Part shown: positions 1 through 8,798 of the stretch, one piece after another | Layout: every line of letters begins with the position of its first letter | Numbering within the stretch: the stretch's first letter is position 1 | NCBI RefSeq assembly: GCF_001570405.1 | Contig: NZ_BBYM01000043.1 | Coordinates: forward strand, 1-61,314 | Direction of reading: 5' to 3' | Origin: Microtetraspora niveoalba | GTDB taxonomy: Bacteria; Actinomycetota; Actinomycetes; Streptosporangiales; Streptosporangiaceae | DNA length: 61,314 nucleotides | Made by a program: the position numbers and the translations under genes | The notes under the pieces: model-generated | Seen by the model: the letters and a program-made list of their open reading frames with translations, nothing else | The model's database searches: none | What the model was told of the DNA's origin: nothing

Positions 1-132
1 CCGTCGTCCGGCGCGCCCGCCGCTCCGGAGCCCTCGCACGGGGCCGCGGGGTGGCTCGCGGCCGGGGCCGGGCTCGTCGCCGCGGCGCTGACGCTGGGCG
101 AGCTGCGCCGCCGCCGTACGTCCCGTACGTGA
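1..132 (+). CDS. C-terminal fragment of a membrane-anchored exported protein
   Basis: Only the last 43 codons are in the window, in frame 1, ending at TGA 130-132. They encode a Pro/Ser/Ala-rich linker, one hydrophobic stretch (about residues 18-33 of the fragment) and a positively charged tail of the type ELRRRRTSRT. This is the usual stop-transfer anchor of an exported actinobacterial protein: linker, single membrane helix, Arg tail. The end resembles the C-terminus of the protein at 54018-54701, which has the same layout, but family membership cannot be judged from this piece. Confidence 0.55.
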   Translation, partial: PSSGAPAAPEPSHGAAGWLAAGAGLVAAALTLGELRRRRTSRT

Positions 133-247
133 CCCATCCCAAGGCGTGGGGCGGGCCCGCCCGCCCCACGCCTGCACGTCTCATCGCCGACCGGATCGTC
201 TGACTTGTGGAGTTGACGGCCTGTGGGAGGTCGATAGTCTTCGGCGA

Positions 248-1432
248 ATGGTCGGGGGACTCCGGGCGGCGGTCGCCGGGGAAGGCGGCGCCAGGGCGGG
301 ACCGGGAGCCGCCGAGCGCGAGCTGAACCGGGCGGCCGAGCGTTACGCGGTCTGGCTGCGCACGGCGGTGATCGTGCCCTGCGCGGTTTTCGGGTTCTTC
401 GCGGCGCCCTCCGGGCGCGAACCGGTGGCGGCGGCCCTGGCGGGCGTCGCGATCGGATGGTGCGCCCTCCACCTCGTCCGGCCCAGGAGCCGGTCGCGCC
501 GCGACACGTGGAGCGTCGCCGCCGTGGACGGCGTGGTCCTCGTCTCGATCGGGCTCGGCCAGCCGGTCGCCGGCACCCCGGACTCGGGGAGCTGGGTGCT
601 GGCGGTGGTCTCCATAACCGCCGTCACGTTCCCGTACGAGTGGCCGACGAAGCCGCTGGTCGGCGGCGCCCTGGCCGTCCTCGGGCTCGGCGCGTACGTC
701 GCCGGCTCGGTCGCGTACTCCGGTGAATGGTGGCCGATGCTGCCGCCCGCCGTACGCGTGCTGACGGAACTGACCCTGTCCCGGTTGTCGTACGTGCTGG
801 TCCGTTCCCAGGCGCGCCGGGCCGATCGGCTCACCGGGCGGGTGGCGGCCCGGCGGCGCGAGGCCGCGGTGACGGCGGCGAGGCGCGCGGGCGAACGGGA
901 GTACCTGGCGACCCTGCACGACACGGCGAGCGCGACCTTGCTGATGGTCGCGGCGGGCACCGGCGACGGGACGCGGCGGGTGGCCGAGCGGGCGCGCCAG
1001 GACCTGGAGGAGCTCGCCAGGGTGCCCGGCTCGGATGTCAGCCGTGTGGACCTGGGCCGGCTGCTGGCCACCGCGACCCGTCGCCGGGCGGTGCTCGTCC
1101 GGTCCGAGATCGGCCGCCTGCCGCCGCTGCCCGCCGGACCGGCGCTCGCCGTCTTCCACGGCGTACGCGAGGCGCTGACCAACGTCGAGCGGCACGCGGA
1201 GGCGGCGGAGGCGGCGTTGCGCGCGGAGGTGGACGAGCGCGGCAGGATCGTGGTCGAGCTGCGGGACCGCGGCCGCGGCTTCGATCCGGACGAAGTGTCC
1301 CCGCATCGGCGGGGCGTCTCCGGCTCCATCATCGAGCGGATGGCGGCCGCGGGCGGCCGGGCGCTGGTGACGTCGAGGCCGGGCCGGGGAACCACTGTGC
1401 GTTGGACGTGGCCGGATGACCGCGACGGCTGA
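248..1432 (+). CDS. Membrane sensor histidine kinase (HisKA_3/HATPase type)
   Basis: The protein is about 394 aa. Hydrophobic segments lie at roughly residues 38-52, 60-75, 90-105, 117-130 and 138-155, followed by a basic helix. The dimerisation/phospho-acceptor motif LATLHDTAS puts the likely phosphorylated His at residue 224. The ATPase region has an N-box (ALTNVERHAEA), a G1-like LRDRGRGFDPDE and a G2-like GRGTTVRW. These features match NarL-type two-component kinases. An in-frame ATG exists at 146, but the ATG at 248 lies just ahead of the conserved part and is preferred. The next gene overlaps its end by 17 bp and a LuxR-type regulator follows, so a three-gene signalling operon is likely. 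The stimulus is unknown. Confidence 0.82.
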   Translation: MVGGLRAAVAGEGGARAGPGAAERELNRAAERYAVWLRTAVIVPCAVFGFFAAPSGREPVAAALAGVAIGWCALHLVRPRSRSRRDTWSVAAVDGVVLVSIGLGQPVAGTPDSGSWVLAVVSITAVTFPYEWPTKPLVGGALAVLGLGAYVAGSVAYSGEWWPMLPPAVRVLTELTLSRLSYVLVRSQARRADRLTGRVAARRREAAVTAARRAGEREYLATLHDTASATLLMVAAGTGDGTRRVAERARQDLEELARVPGSDVSRVDLGRLLATATRRRAVLVRSEIGRLPPLPAGPALAVFHGVREALTNVERHAEAAEAALRAEVDERGRIVVELRDRGRGFDPDEVSPHRRGVSGSIIERMAAAGGRALVTSRPGRGTTVRWTWPDDRDG

Positions 1433-2561
1433 GCCCCGCGACAGATCCGCCGGCCGGATCGAGGACCGGCTGCTTCGCGGCATCCGCGTCTCGATCCTCG
1501 CGGTCACGGTGACCGTGCAGTTCGGCCTCTGCCTGACGGCTCTCGTCGGGAACATCGACCGCTACCGTCCGCTGTGGCTGGAGGTCGCGAGTTTCGTCCT
1601 GCTGGCGGGGGTGGCGGCCGCCGCCGCCGCGTTCCTGGTCCGCGGCGGGCGCATCCCGATCGCGGCACGGTCGGCCGGCGCGACGCTGGTGCTGCTCGCG
1701 GCCGGCGCGGCGTCCCTCGCCGCCCCGCCGGGCAACCATCTGGATCCGGCCCACTGGCACTTCGGGCTGGTCGGCTGGTACGGCGTGCTGCTGCTCTTCG
1801 ACCTGCCGTGGGTGTTCCTCACCGCGTTCCTCGCCGTGCTCCTCGCGCCGGCGGTCGCCAAGGCGGTCGTGCCCGATGTGCCCGAGCCTGAGACGTGGGC
1901 GGCCATGGCGGTGTCGGCGGTGTCGGTCTACGGCTTCCAGCTCGCGCTCGGCCTGCTGGTCCGGGGCGTCCAGCGCATCGCCGCGCGGGCCAGCGCGGCG
2001 GCGGCCGAGGAGGAAGGGATCCGCACCGAGGAGGCCGTGGCCGAGCACATGCACGGCGACCACCGGCAGCGCTACGTCGCGTTGCTGAGCACGACGATCC
2101 CGTTGCTCGCCGGGCTGGGGTACGGCTCTCTCGACCCGTCCGATCCGGAGACGCGGCGCCGGTGCGCGCAGGAGGCCGCCAGGATGCGCCGCCTCTTCGC
2201 GGAGGGCGACAACGTGTCCGACCGGCTGGCGCACGAGCTGCGGGCGGTCATCGAGGTCGCCGAGCGCAACGGGGTCGCGGTCAGGTTCGCGGCCCGGGGC
2301 GAGCCGCGGTACGTGCCGAAGGAGGTGAGGCGCGACCTGATCGACCCGGTGTCGGCCGTGCTGGCCGCGGCGGTCTCGACGGCACGGGTCACCGTGGTCC
2401 GCACGCCGGAGCGGGTCCGGGTCAGCGCGGTCGGGGACGCGCCGGGACGGGCGTGTCCGGAGTACGAGTCCGGTCACGTCGAAGTCGAACATGTGGTGAC
2501 GGAAGACCGGCTGTGGGTGGAGGCAGTGTGGCGGCGGACGATGCCATCACGGTGGCGGTGA
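1416..2561 (+). CDS. Degenerate sensor-kinase-like membrane protein
   Basis: A 381-aa protein with about five or six membrane helices in residues 25-185, then a coiled, charged linker and a soluble domain. It has the length and layout of the preceding kinase. However, the region where LHDxxxxxL should be reads HMHGDHRQRYVALLST, and the C-terminal domain has no recognisable N-box or glycine-rich ATP lid. It is therefore probably a catalytically dead kinase homologue acting as an accessory or heterodimer partner. The ATG at 1416 overlaps the upstream gene by 17 bp and its 3' end overlaps the response regulator, indicating tight translational coupling. The degeneracy is read from the sequence; the partner role is inferred. 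Confidence 0.65.
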   Translation: MTATAEPRDRSAGRIEDRLLRGIRVSILAVTVTVQFGLCLTALVGNIDRYRPLWLEVASFVLLAGVAAAAAAFLVRGGRIPIAARSAGATLVLLAAGAASLAAPPGNHLDPAHWHFGLVGWYGVLLLFDLPWVFLTAFLAVLLAPAVAKAVVPDVPEPETWAAMAVSAVSVYGFQLALGLLVRGVQRIAARASAAAAEEEGIRTEEAVAEHMHGDHRQRYVALLSTTIPLLAGLGYGSLDPSDPETRRRCAQEAARMRRLFAEGDNVSDRLAHELRAVIEVAERNGVAVRFAARGEPRYVPKEVRRDLIDPVSAVLAAAVSTARVTVVRTPERVRVSAVGDAPGRACPEYESGHVEVEHVVTEDRLWVEAVWRRTMPSRWR

Positions 2562-3184
2562 TCGACGATCACCCGGTGGTCCTTGCGGGCGTGGAGCACT
2601 GGTACTCCACTGCGGACCCGCCGATCGAGGTCGTCGCCTCCGGCGCGACCGCGGAGACTGCGTGGACGCGGCCCGGGGACTCAGCGGCGGTCGTCGTGCT
2701 CGACCTGCAACTGTCGGGGTCCCGCCTGGCGTACGACGATCTGCGATGCCTGGTGGACGCCGGCCGGCAGGTGATCGTCTACACGATGCGCGACGACGAG
2801 CGGACCGCGTTGACCTGCTTGGACATCGGGGCGTTCACCTATCTCACCAAGGCCGAGGGAGAGGACCACCTCGTCGCGGCCACGGTCGCCGCCGCCCGCG
2901 ACCTGCCGTACACGCCGCCGGCGCTGGCGGGCGCGTTCGGCGCGAACACGGCCACGGAGCGGCCGCGGCTCTCCGTACGCGAGGAGGAGGTGCTGATCGA
3001 GTGGTTCCAGTGCGAGTCGAAGGAGCTCGTCGCGGAGCGGCTGGGCATCACACCGCGTACGGTCAACACCTATCTGGACCGGGTGCGGATCAAGTACGCG
3101 AGCGTGGGCCGGGAGGCCAGGACCAAGGCGAAGCTCGTCGCGCGGGCCATTCAGGACGGGCTCATCCAGGTGGACGACCTGTGA
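2528..3184 (+). CDS. LuxR/NarL-family response regulator
   Basis: A 218-aa protein. The receiver domain (residues 1-125) shows the acidic pair VIDDHP, the phospho-acceptor Asp in VVVLDLQL and the conserved Lys in YLTKAEG. The C-terminal LuxR-type HTH (about 155-212) contains LSVREEEVL and LGITPRTVNTYLDRVRIK. The start is taken as GTG 2528, about 4 bp after GGTGGAGG; GTG 2549 and 2555 are alternatives. It begins inside the 3' end of the degenerate kinase gene, so it should be co-transcribed with both kinase-like genes and act as their DNA-binding output. The secreted lectin gene 240 bp downstream is a possible target, but no shared operator was identified. Confidence 0.85.
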   Translation: MAADDAITVAVIDDHPVVLAGVEHWYSTADPPIEVVASGATAETAWTRPGDSAAVVVLDLQLSGSRLAYDDLRCLVDAGRQVIVYTMRDDERTALTCLDIGAFTYLTKAEGEDHLVAATVAAARDLPYTPPALAGAFGANTATERPRLSVREEEVLIEWFQCESKELVAERLGITPRTVNTYLDRVRIKYASVGREARTKAKLVARAIQDGLIQVDDL

Positions 3185-3424
3185 TCGCTCGATCACCGAT
3201 CGCATTGTGGGTCGAACGACCGTCACCCACGACGATCTCCGTTCCCTAAGGTGGTGGTCCCGCGGCGACGGGAGCCCCATGCGCTCCCAGGGGGCACAGG
3301 CCGCGGGCCCTTCATTCCGCGTCCGTCCGGTGTCTCCCCCACACCGCCGATCGGCCCGCCGGCGCGAGGCCGGTGCCGGGACGCGGGTGGCCGAGCAAGC
3401 ACGAGAAGATTCGGAGTCTGTGTC

Positions 3425-4219
3425 GTGACGCGAGTTTCCAAGCGTTCACTCAAGCGGAAGGCTGGGCGCGGCCTGGGGGCGAGCGCGCTCATCACCGCCG
3501 CGCTGGCGCTGCCGTTGTCGTTCGGGACGGCGGCCCACGCCGACGCCCCCGACAAGACGGACAACAAGCTGACCGCGGGTGAGGTCCTCAAGCCGGCCGA
3601 GTCCGTGAAGTCCCGGAACGGCCAGTACAAGCTGATCCAGCAGTCGCAGGGCAACCTCGTCCTGTACGGCCCGGGCAACAAGGCGATGTGGGCGACGCCC
3701 ACTTCGGGCGCTCCCGCGTACGCGACCATGCAGCGCGAGGGCAACCTGGTGATCTACAACTCGGCGAAGCAGCCGCTGTGGAGCACCAACACCGCGGGCA
3801 ACCCCGGCGCCTACCTCACGGTGCAGGATGACGGGAACCTGGTCATCTACTCCGCCGACAACCGGTTCCTGTGGTCGAGGCACGCCTACGTCGGGTCGCT
3901 CCCCTCCGGGCACACGCTGAAGACCGGGCAGTGGGTGCAGTCGCCGAACGGCGCGTACAAGCTGCTCATGCAGAAGGAGGGCAACCTCGTCCTCTACGCG
4001 CGGGCGAACAAGGCCCTGTGGACCACGCCGACGGCGAACCAGCCGGGCGCGAGCGCCACGATGCAGAAGGAGGGCAACCTGGTGATCTACAACGCGTCCA
4101 AGCAGGGCGTGTGGACCACCAAGACGGCGGGCAACTCCGGCGCCTACCTGGCGGTGCAGAACCAGGGCAACATCGTGATCTATTCCAAGGACGGCAAGGC
4201 CCTCTGGTCGGCCGGCTGA
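3425..4219 (+). CDS. Secreted bulb-type (B_lectin) mannose-binding lectin
   Basis: The start is GTG 3425, 9 bp after GGAG. The 264-aa product has a basic N-terminus (KRSLKRKAGR), a hydrophobic core and a probable AHA cleavage around residue 39, consistent with Sec export. The mature part consists of two B_lectin units (about 50-145 and 165-264). Six strands follow the bulb-lectin pattern QxDGNLVxY, but only VQDDGNLVIYS keeps the canonical Asp; the others have E, Q or S. Trp pairs (LWSTNTAG, LWTTPTAN) mark the beta-prism repeats. This family binds mannose-containing glycans. With several Asp positions changed, sugar specificity may differ. It lies directly downstream of the two-component operon. 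Confidence 0.8.
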   Translation: MTRVSKRSLKRKAGRGLGASALITAALALPLSFGTAAHADAPDKTDNKLTAGEVLKPAESVKSRNGQYKLIQQSQGNLVLYGPGNKAMWATPTSGAPAYATMQREGNLVIYNSAKQPLWSTNTAGNPGAYLTVQDDGNLVIYSADNRFLWSRHAYVGSLPSGHTLKTGQWVQSPNGAYKLLMQKEGNLVLYARANKALWTTPTANQPGASATMQKEGNLVIYNASKQGVWTTKTAGNSGAYLAVQNQGNIVIYSKDGKALWSAG

Positions 4220-4309
4220 CGAAAGGCGGTCGTCGCGGGCCCGGTCCGATCCGAGAGAAGAGGACCGATTTGACCCGGGGGAGGCGGACCGTCACCATCA
4301 TCCGGCCCG

Positions 4310-5617
4310 ATGTCCGAACCGACCATGGGAACGCCGGTTGCCCCCCTCCGCCTCCCTTCCGCCCTCCCGCGAGGCGTACCCCCTGTTCTGGTGGTCGCTG
4401 GCCGCGCTGCTGACCGTCTGGGACCACGCCCTGATGTGGCTGGCCCTGTACATCCCCTCCCTCGACCTCGTCGAGACGATGCCTGGACCGGGACGAGGCC
4501 CGCGACCGCGCGACCGCGCCGCGCCGTCCCCTGGCGTGCCATCGCGATCCACGCCGGGGCGATCGCCATCGGCGCGGGGGCGGTCCTGGCGGCCCTGGCC
4601 GCCCTGCGACTCGCGCCGGGGCCGGCACGGGTCCTCACCGCGGACGGCACCCCGCGGTACGCCCTGGCCCTGACGGAAGACCGGTTGGCGGTGCTCGACC
4701 TGGCCGGACGCGGGAGACCGGACTTCGTCGGCGCGCCCGACCGGGAGTTCTACCAGTTCACGGCTGTCGCCAGGGACGTCGTGCCCGGGTCCTACCTCGC
4801 CGCCGTCACGACTATGGGCGACGGTGCCATGGGCGGCCGGTCGTCGCGGATCTACCGGGTCGTCCTGGACGAGGACGGCCAGGCGTCGATCGGCGACCGT
4901 GTCGGCGGCGACCACGAGGGGATGATCAGGGATCTGGCCGTCTCGCCGGGCGGCCGGATCGCCTACTCGCTGGTCGTGGGCGACCCCGCGGACCCGACCG
5001 AGATCGCCGCGACGAAGGTCGGCCTCGCCGAGGAGCGGCGGGAGTGGTCCGCGCCCGGCGGACAGGGCGGCGACCCGTTCCAGACGAGGAGCCTCGGCCT
5101 GCACTGGCGGGACGCGGACACCCTGGTGTTCCGCGCACGACCGCCGCGCGCCCGTTCGGCCCGGCTGCTCGCGCTCGACACCCGCCGCCCGGGATCGGAC
5201 CTCTACGCGGCCGCGACGCTCTTCGTGATGAACGTCTTCGAGGAGGGCACCGGGCTCAGCCTCGCCGGTGAGACGCGGATGGCGGTCTCCGGGGCCGAAT
5301 TCGGGGGCGGCGAGCAGCGCATCGTCATCGTCGAACCGCCCGCGAGGAAGCCGGCCGGCAGCGCCTTCAACCTTCCCTGTCGCGACATCGACGCCTTCAC
5401 CGCGGACCCCTCCGGGCGCTACCTGCTGATCTCGGTGAACGAGCAGGCGTGCCCGTACGGCGCCGGCGCCATGTACGAGTTGTTCCGCGTGGACCTGCGC
5501 CCCGCGCCGGGAACGGCGACGCCGGCGACCGGCTATCCATCCGACGCGCCGCCGCTGGGCCTGCCGCGGCAGCGCGTGTGGTGGGGAGAGGCGCGGGTGA
5601 GCGGCCTCGCCTGGTGA
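4310..5617 (+). CDS. Membrane-anchored beta-propeller-like protein with a disturbed 5' end
   Basis: From about residue 75 on, the frame is convincingly coding: one membrane helix (AIAIHAGAIAIGAGAVLAAL), then an extracytoplasmic domain with repeated hydrophobic/Arg-Asp strand patterns (YALALTEDRLAVLDL, RDLAVSPGGRIAYSLVVG) typical of TolB/WD-like propellers. The first 150 bp are odd. Between about 4365 and 4480 the G/C-rich third-position signal lies in another frame, encoding a hydrophobic YPLFWWSLAALLTVWDHALM-type helix, and returns to this frame near 4490. The N-terminus given here is therefore uncertain, and either a frameshifted gene or a small separate membrane gene is possible. No enzymatic motif was recognised. 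Confidence 0.6.
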   Translation: MSEPTMGTPVAPLRLPSALPRGVPPVLVVAGRAADRLGPRPDVAGPVHPLPRPRRDDAWTGTRPATARPRRAVPWRAIAIHAGAIAIGAGAVLAALAALRLAPGPARVLTADGTPRYALALTEDRLAVLDLAGRGRPDFVGAPDREFYQFTAVARDVVPGSYLAAVTTMGDGAMGGRSSRIYRVVLDEDGQASIGDRVGGDHEGMIRDLAVSPGGRIAYSLVVGDPADPTEIAATKVGLAEERREWSAPGGQGGDPFQTRSLGLHWRDADTLVFRARPPRARSARLLALDTRRPGSDLYAAATLFVMNVFEEGTGLSLAGETRMAVSGAEFGGGEQRIVIVEPPARKPAGSAFNLPCRDIDAFTADPSGRYLLISVNEQACPYGAGAMYELFRVDLRPAPGTATPATGYPSDAPPLGLPRQRVWWGEARVSGLAW

Positions 5618-5619
5618 CC

Positions 5620-5651
5620 CCGCTGACGCCGGACCGGTCCGGCGTCAGCGG
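5620..5651. terminator. Perfect 32-bp palindrome between convergent genes
   Basis: The half-site CCGCTGACGCCGGACC is followed immediately by its exact reverse complement, with no spacer. It lies between the stop of the plus-strand propeller gene and the stop of the minus-strand START-like gene, the usual place for a bidirectional terminator in GC-rich genomes. No T-tract is present on either side. Confidence 0.6.
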
Positions 5652-5660
5652 TGGCGTGGA

Positions 5661-6326
5661 TCAGAGCGCGCCGCTCTCGATCGCCTGCTTGAGAGCTCCC
5701 TGCAACTGCTGGTGGGCGGCGACGCCGTTCGTGGCGGCGAAGTCGATCATGTCGTTGTCCGCCTCGAAGGTGAGCCGCTCGGTGACCTGGGTCTTGCCGC
5801 CCTTCAGCTGCGTGAAAACGATCTTCTGGTGGGTGACGACGCCGGGGAAGGACCAGCTGTCCGTCTCGTAGTAGAGCTGGTCCGGGTGGAGGCGCTGCTG
5901 CGCGTGGGTCTTGCTGACGACCACCGTGCCCTCGTACGGGATCTCCTCGATGGCGGTGAGGTTGATGGAGCGGGTGCCCGCGTTCCACCAGTCCTTGTGG
6001 GTGACGACCCGACGCAGGAACGGGTTCATGCCGATGTGGTTATTGAAGTTCGAGTACGCCGGGAAGACGCGCGCGGCGGGCGCGTCGATCTCGACCGAGA
6101 TGCTGGTCGTGACCCGGCTGCGTCCGGAGCCCTCGGCGGGCGGCGTGGTGTCGGAGAAGTTGTAGGTGTCCCACGTGGTCTGCCACTCCTGGGCGATCGC
6201 GGCGTCGGCGTCCTGCGCGTCGGCGCGGGCGGGACCGGCGAAGGCGGTGAGGAGGAAGGCGGCGGCGAGCGTCTGTGCCGCGGCGCGTCGTGCGAGTTTC
6301 TTCACGAATACCCCAAGAAGAGACAT
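5661..6326 (-). CDS. Secreted START-like/SRPBCC protein
   Basis: About 221 aa with an N-terminal basic region and hydrophobic core (KKLARRAAAQTLAAAFLLTAFA) ending in GPARADA, a clear Sec signal. The mature part has the SRPBCC signature: an opening strand SISVEIDAPAARVFPAYSNF, then alternating strands, and a closing amphipathic helix (HQQLQGALKQAIESG). This fold binds hydrophobic ligands; the ligand here is unknown. ATG 6326 is given, but GTG 6305, six bases after GGGG, starts exactly at the signal peptide and is an equally good start. Convergent with the propeller gene. Confidence 0.7.
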   Translation of the reverse strand: MSLLGVFVKKLARRAAAQTLAAAFLLTAFAGPARADAQDADAAIAQEWQTTWDTYNFSDTTPPAEGSGRSRVTTSISVEIDAPAARVFPAYSNFNNHIGMNPFLRRVVTHKDWWNAGTRSINLTAIEEIPYEGTVVVSKTHAQQRLHPDQLYYETDSWSFPGVVTHQKIVFTQLKGGKTQVTERLTFEADNDMIDFAATNGVAAHQQLQGALKQAIESGAL

Positions 6327-6375
6327 GAGATGTGCGTGCTCTTCTATCACGAAGCGATCTACGGAGAGGCCCCGC

Positions 6376-8649
6376 CTACCGGTCCGCGAGACGGACGGTC
6401 ACGGTGACGGATCCGCCGTCCAGGTCGGCGAGACGCCCGAAGGCGAGCGTGAGCCGCGCTCCGACCACGGCGTCGTCCAGGAGCGGATGGCCGCCGAGCA
6501 GCCCGTCCGTCGGCCGGTCCCAGGTCAGGGTCAGCTCGTCCAGGTCGCAGCGGGGATCGGCCACGGTCAGCATCGCCGTCCCGTCGCCGCGTTCCCTGAC
6601 GAGGACCGCGCACGGGGCGGAGGCGGCCAGACCGGCGACCGCTCCGTCGTTCCAGAAGTTGGCTGCGGTGATCCCCAGGGACGGCACCCGTACGGCCTGC
6701 TGCCGGGTGGTGTTGGCGAGCACCCGCACCCAGCCGGGGTCGGCGGCGCGGGCCCGGGTCAGCTCCCGGCTCGCTCCGGGCAGGAGCAGGTAGGCGTATC
6801 CGGCCGAGACGGGATCCACGCCGTGGTCGAGCCACAACGTCACATATCTCCTGGCCGTCGGGCCGGCGACACGTTCCTCGCGGAGCGTGCGCAGCCGCCC
6901 GCCGCCGGGCAGGACGTAGCCCGCGTGCCCCTCCAGATGCGCCCAGCCCGCCTCGGGGTCGACGGTGAGGACGGCGTCGGTCCGGCGGTTGTCCACGACG
7001 GTCTCGACCGGCACGCCGTCCTCGGCGGTGATGCCGGCGCCCAGGCAGACGACCGCGTCGTCGAGGAAGAACCACGACTTGAACGCGTCGAGCGTGCTCT
7101 CGAAGCCGTTCAGATGCTGGCCGACCGACGCGTACACGCCGTCGGCGGCGCCGCCGACCCAGCGGCCGGGCGGGCGGGTGTCGCCCCACGCCTCCCCCGC
7201 CCCGTCGGGCAGCCGCCGGGTGGAGACGGTCGTCCCGGGCAGCCGGTACGGGTCCACGGTCGGCCAGAAGGAGTCGGAGTACTGGTCGCCGTGGCCCTCG
7301 GCCCACCAGTAGAGCATCCCGGAGCCGGTGTGCCAGCCGCGCGGGTTCTCGCCGTTGCCGTGCTCGTAGTGGCCGATCCGGTGAGACGCCATGCTCAGCG
7401 CCGCGCACCAGCCGGGGCGGCGGTGGACGGCGCGGGCGCTCATCGGGAACAGCCGGTGTCCGGAGGGCTCGCCCGCCGCCGGGATCGTGTCGTCGTCCAG
7501 GATCGCGGCCAGGCGGGCGTGGAACCCCAGATCGGCGCGCTCGGCCGCGCGGAGCATGGGGACGGAGGTCTCGCGCACCGCCCACCCCTTGACCACAGCC
7601 TGCCAGCGGGCGCGCTCGGCGGCGGAGGCCGTCTCGCCCAGCAGCAGGATCGACGCGGCGATCTCGCGTCCCTTCTCGTGGTCGCCGTACGGCCTCCTGC
7701 CGACGCCCCGGCCCCGGACGAGGTCCATGCAGAAGCCGTCGTACACGAACGGCGCGAACGACCTCTCGACGGCGTCGAGCACGACCTGACGGCGCGGGTC
7801 GGCGATCTCCCACGGCGTGCCGCGCAGCACCGCGGACATCGTCGCCAGGCCGGACAGCAGCACCGCTCCGTACCCGCCCTGGTACGGCACGGACGTGTGC
7901 TGGACGAACGAGCCGTCCCGGTGGAACCCGTCGCCCTCCCTGACGTACGGGAAGACCGGGGCGAGGGCCGTGACGGCGAGCGTGGCCTTGTCCGGGTCGG
8001 CCCCGAGCACCGCGCGCAGCAGCGTCACGACGCACAGGTCCACCCGGTTGGCCCCGGTGCTGGTGCCGTCGTAGTCGTCCAAGAGGCACTCGGGGACGAA
8101 GCGGTCCACCGCGTCGCGCAGCGCGGCGCCCTGCCGCTCCGTCAGGCACGGGCCGATCAGCACGGCCGCGTCGAGCAGCGCCTTCGGGACGCCGATCCGC
8201 CACGTCCACCAGTTGCCGTCCGCGTCGGCGTCCTCGGCGTACACGTGCCGCCGGTAGTGGTCGATCCCGGCCGCGACGGCCGCGCCGAAGCCCGGATCGC
8301 CGGTCACGCCGGTGCCCGGCAGCGCGTACGCGCGGGCCATGGCCCGCAGCCGCGCCGGGGTGGCGGTGAACGAGGGGAACGGGAGGTCGGGCCAGAGCGA
8401 CCGGCGGGTCGGCGCCATGCCGGCGTGACTGCGGGCCACCGCCGCTCCCAGCGCCGCCAGCCGGGTCCGGTACGGCTCCGCCCGCGGGTCGAACCCCGAC
8501 CCGGCGGTGACGTCGCGCCACCGGCGGCGTACGAGGGCGAAGGCGTCGTCCCACGCGTGCCCGGCGCGCTCCTCGGCGCATCCCGAAACCAGCGCTCCGG
8601 CCATGGCGGCACCGCCGAGCCGGAGAAACAACCGCCTCGAACATCCCAT
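6376..8649 (-). CDS. Polysaccharide lyase family 8 (hyaluronate/chondroitin/xanthan lyase-like) lipoprotein
   Basis: A 757-aa protein. The N-terminus CSRRLFLRLGG plus lipobox LVSGC suggests a Tat-exported lipoprotein anchored at Cys 24. The alpha/alpha-toroid domain carries the PL8 signatures NWWTWRIG, STGANRVDLC (substrate-contacting Asn), DGSFVQHTSVPYQGGYG (the catalytic His and Tyr region) and HGNGENPRGWHTGSG, followed by the beta-sandwich C-terminal half. Members cleave uronic-acid glycans by beta-elimination. Which substrate (hyaluronan, chondroitin or xanthan) cannot be decided here. It appears monocistronic: the next minus-strand gene upstream, a TetR regulator, ends 149 bp before its start. 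Confidence 0.88.
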   Translation of the reverse strand: MGCSRRLFLRLGGAAMAGALVSGCAEERAGHAWDDAFALVRRRWRDVTAGSGFDPRAEPYRTRLAALGAAVARSHAGMAPTRRSLWPDLPFPSFTATPARLRAMARAYALPGTGVTGDPGFGAAVAAGIDHYRRHVYAEDADADGNWWTWRIGVPKALLDAAVLIGPCLTERQGAALRDAVDRFVPECLLDDYDGTSTGANRVDLCVVTLLRAVLGADPDKATLAVTALAPVFPYVREGDGFHRDGSFVQHTSVPYQGGYGAVLLSGLATMSAVLRGTPWEIADPRRQVVLDAVERSFAPFVYDGFCMDLVRGRGVGRRPYGDHEKGREIAASILLLGETASAAERARWQAVVKGWAVRETSVPMLRAAERADLGFHARLAAILDDDTIPAAGEPSGHRLFPMSARAVHRRPGWCAALSMASHRIGHYEHGNGENPRGWHTGSGMLYWWAEGHGDQYSDSFWPTVDPYRLPGTTVSTRRLPDGAGEAWGDTRPPGRWVGGAADGVYASVGQHLNGFESTLDAFKSWFFLDDAVVCLGAGITAEDGVPVETVVDNRRTDAVLTVDPEAGWAHLEGHAGYVLPGGGRLRTLREERVAGPTARRYVTLWLDHGVDPVSAGYAYLLLPGASRELTRARAADPGWVRVLANTTRQQAVRVPSLGITAANFWNDGAVAGLAASAPCAVLVRERGDGTAMLTVADPRCDLDELTLTWDRPTDGLLGGHPLLDDAVVGARLTLAFGRLADLDGGSVTVTVRLADR

Positions 8650-8798
8650 TTACGAAATACGTTATCGAGCTCGCGCGGGTCGGTCAGGCGCGGCGACGTC
8701 AGCGGCACGTTGGTGGCGACCATGGCGGCCACGCCGACCCCGGCGGCGGCCGGCAGGCGTCGCCGGAGCGGCCCGGACCGGATGCTCGGACGGGCGGC

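Noticed and set aside
3185-3424. c-di-AMP (ydaO-type) riboswitch before the secreted lectin
   Set aside because: Such elements often precede actinobacterial cell-wall hydrolases, but the conserved core segments could not be matched here.
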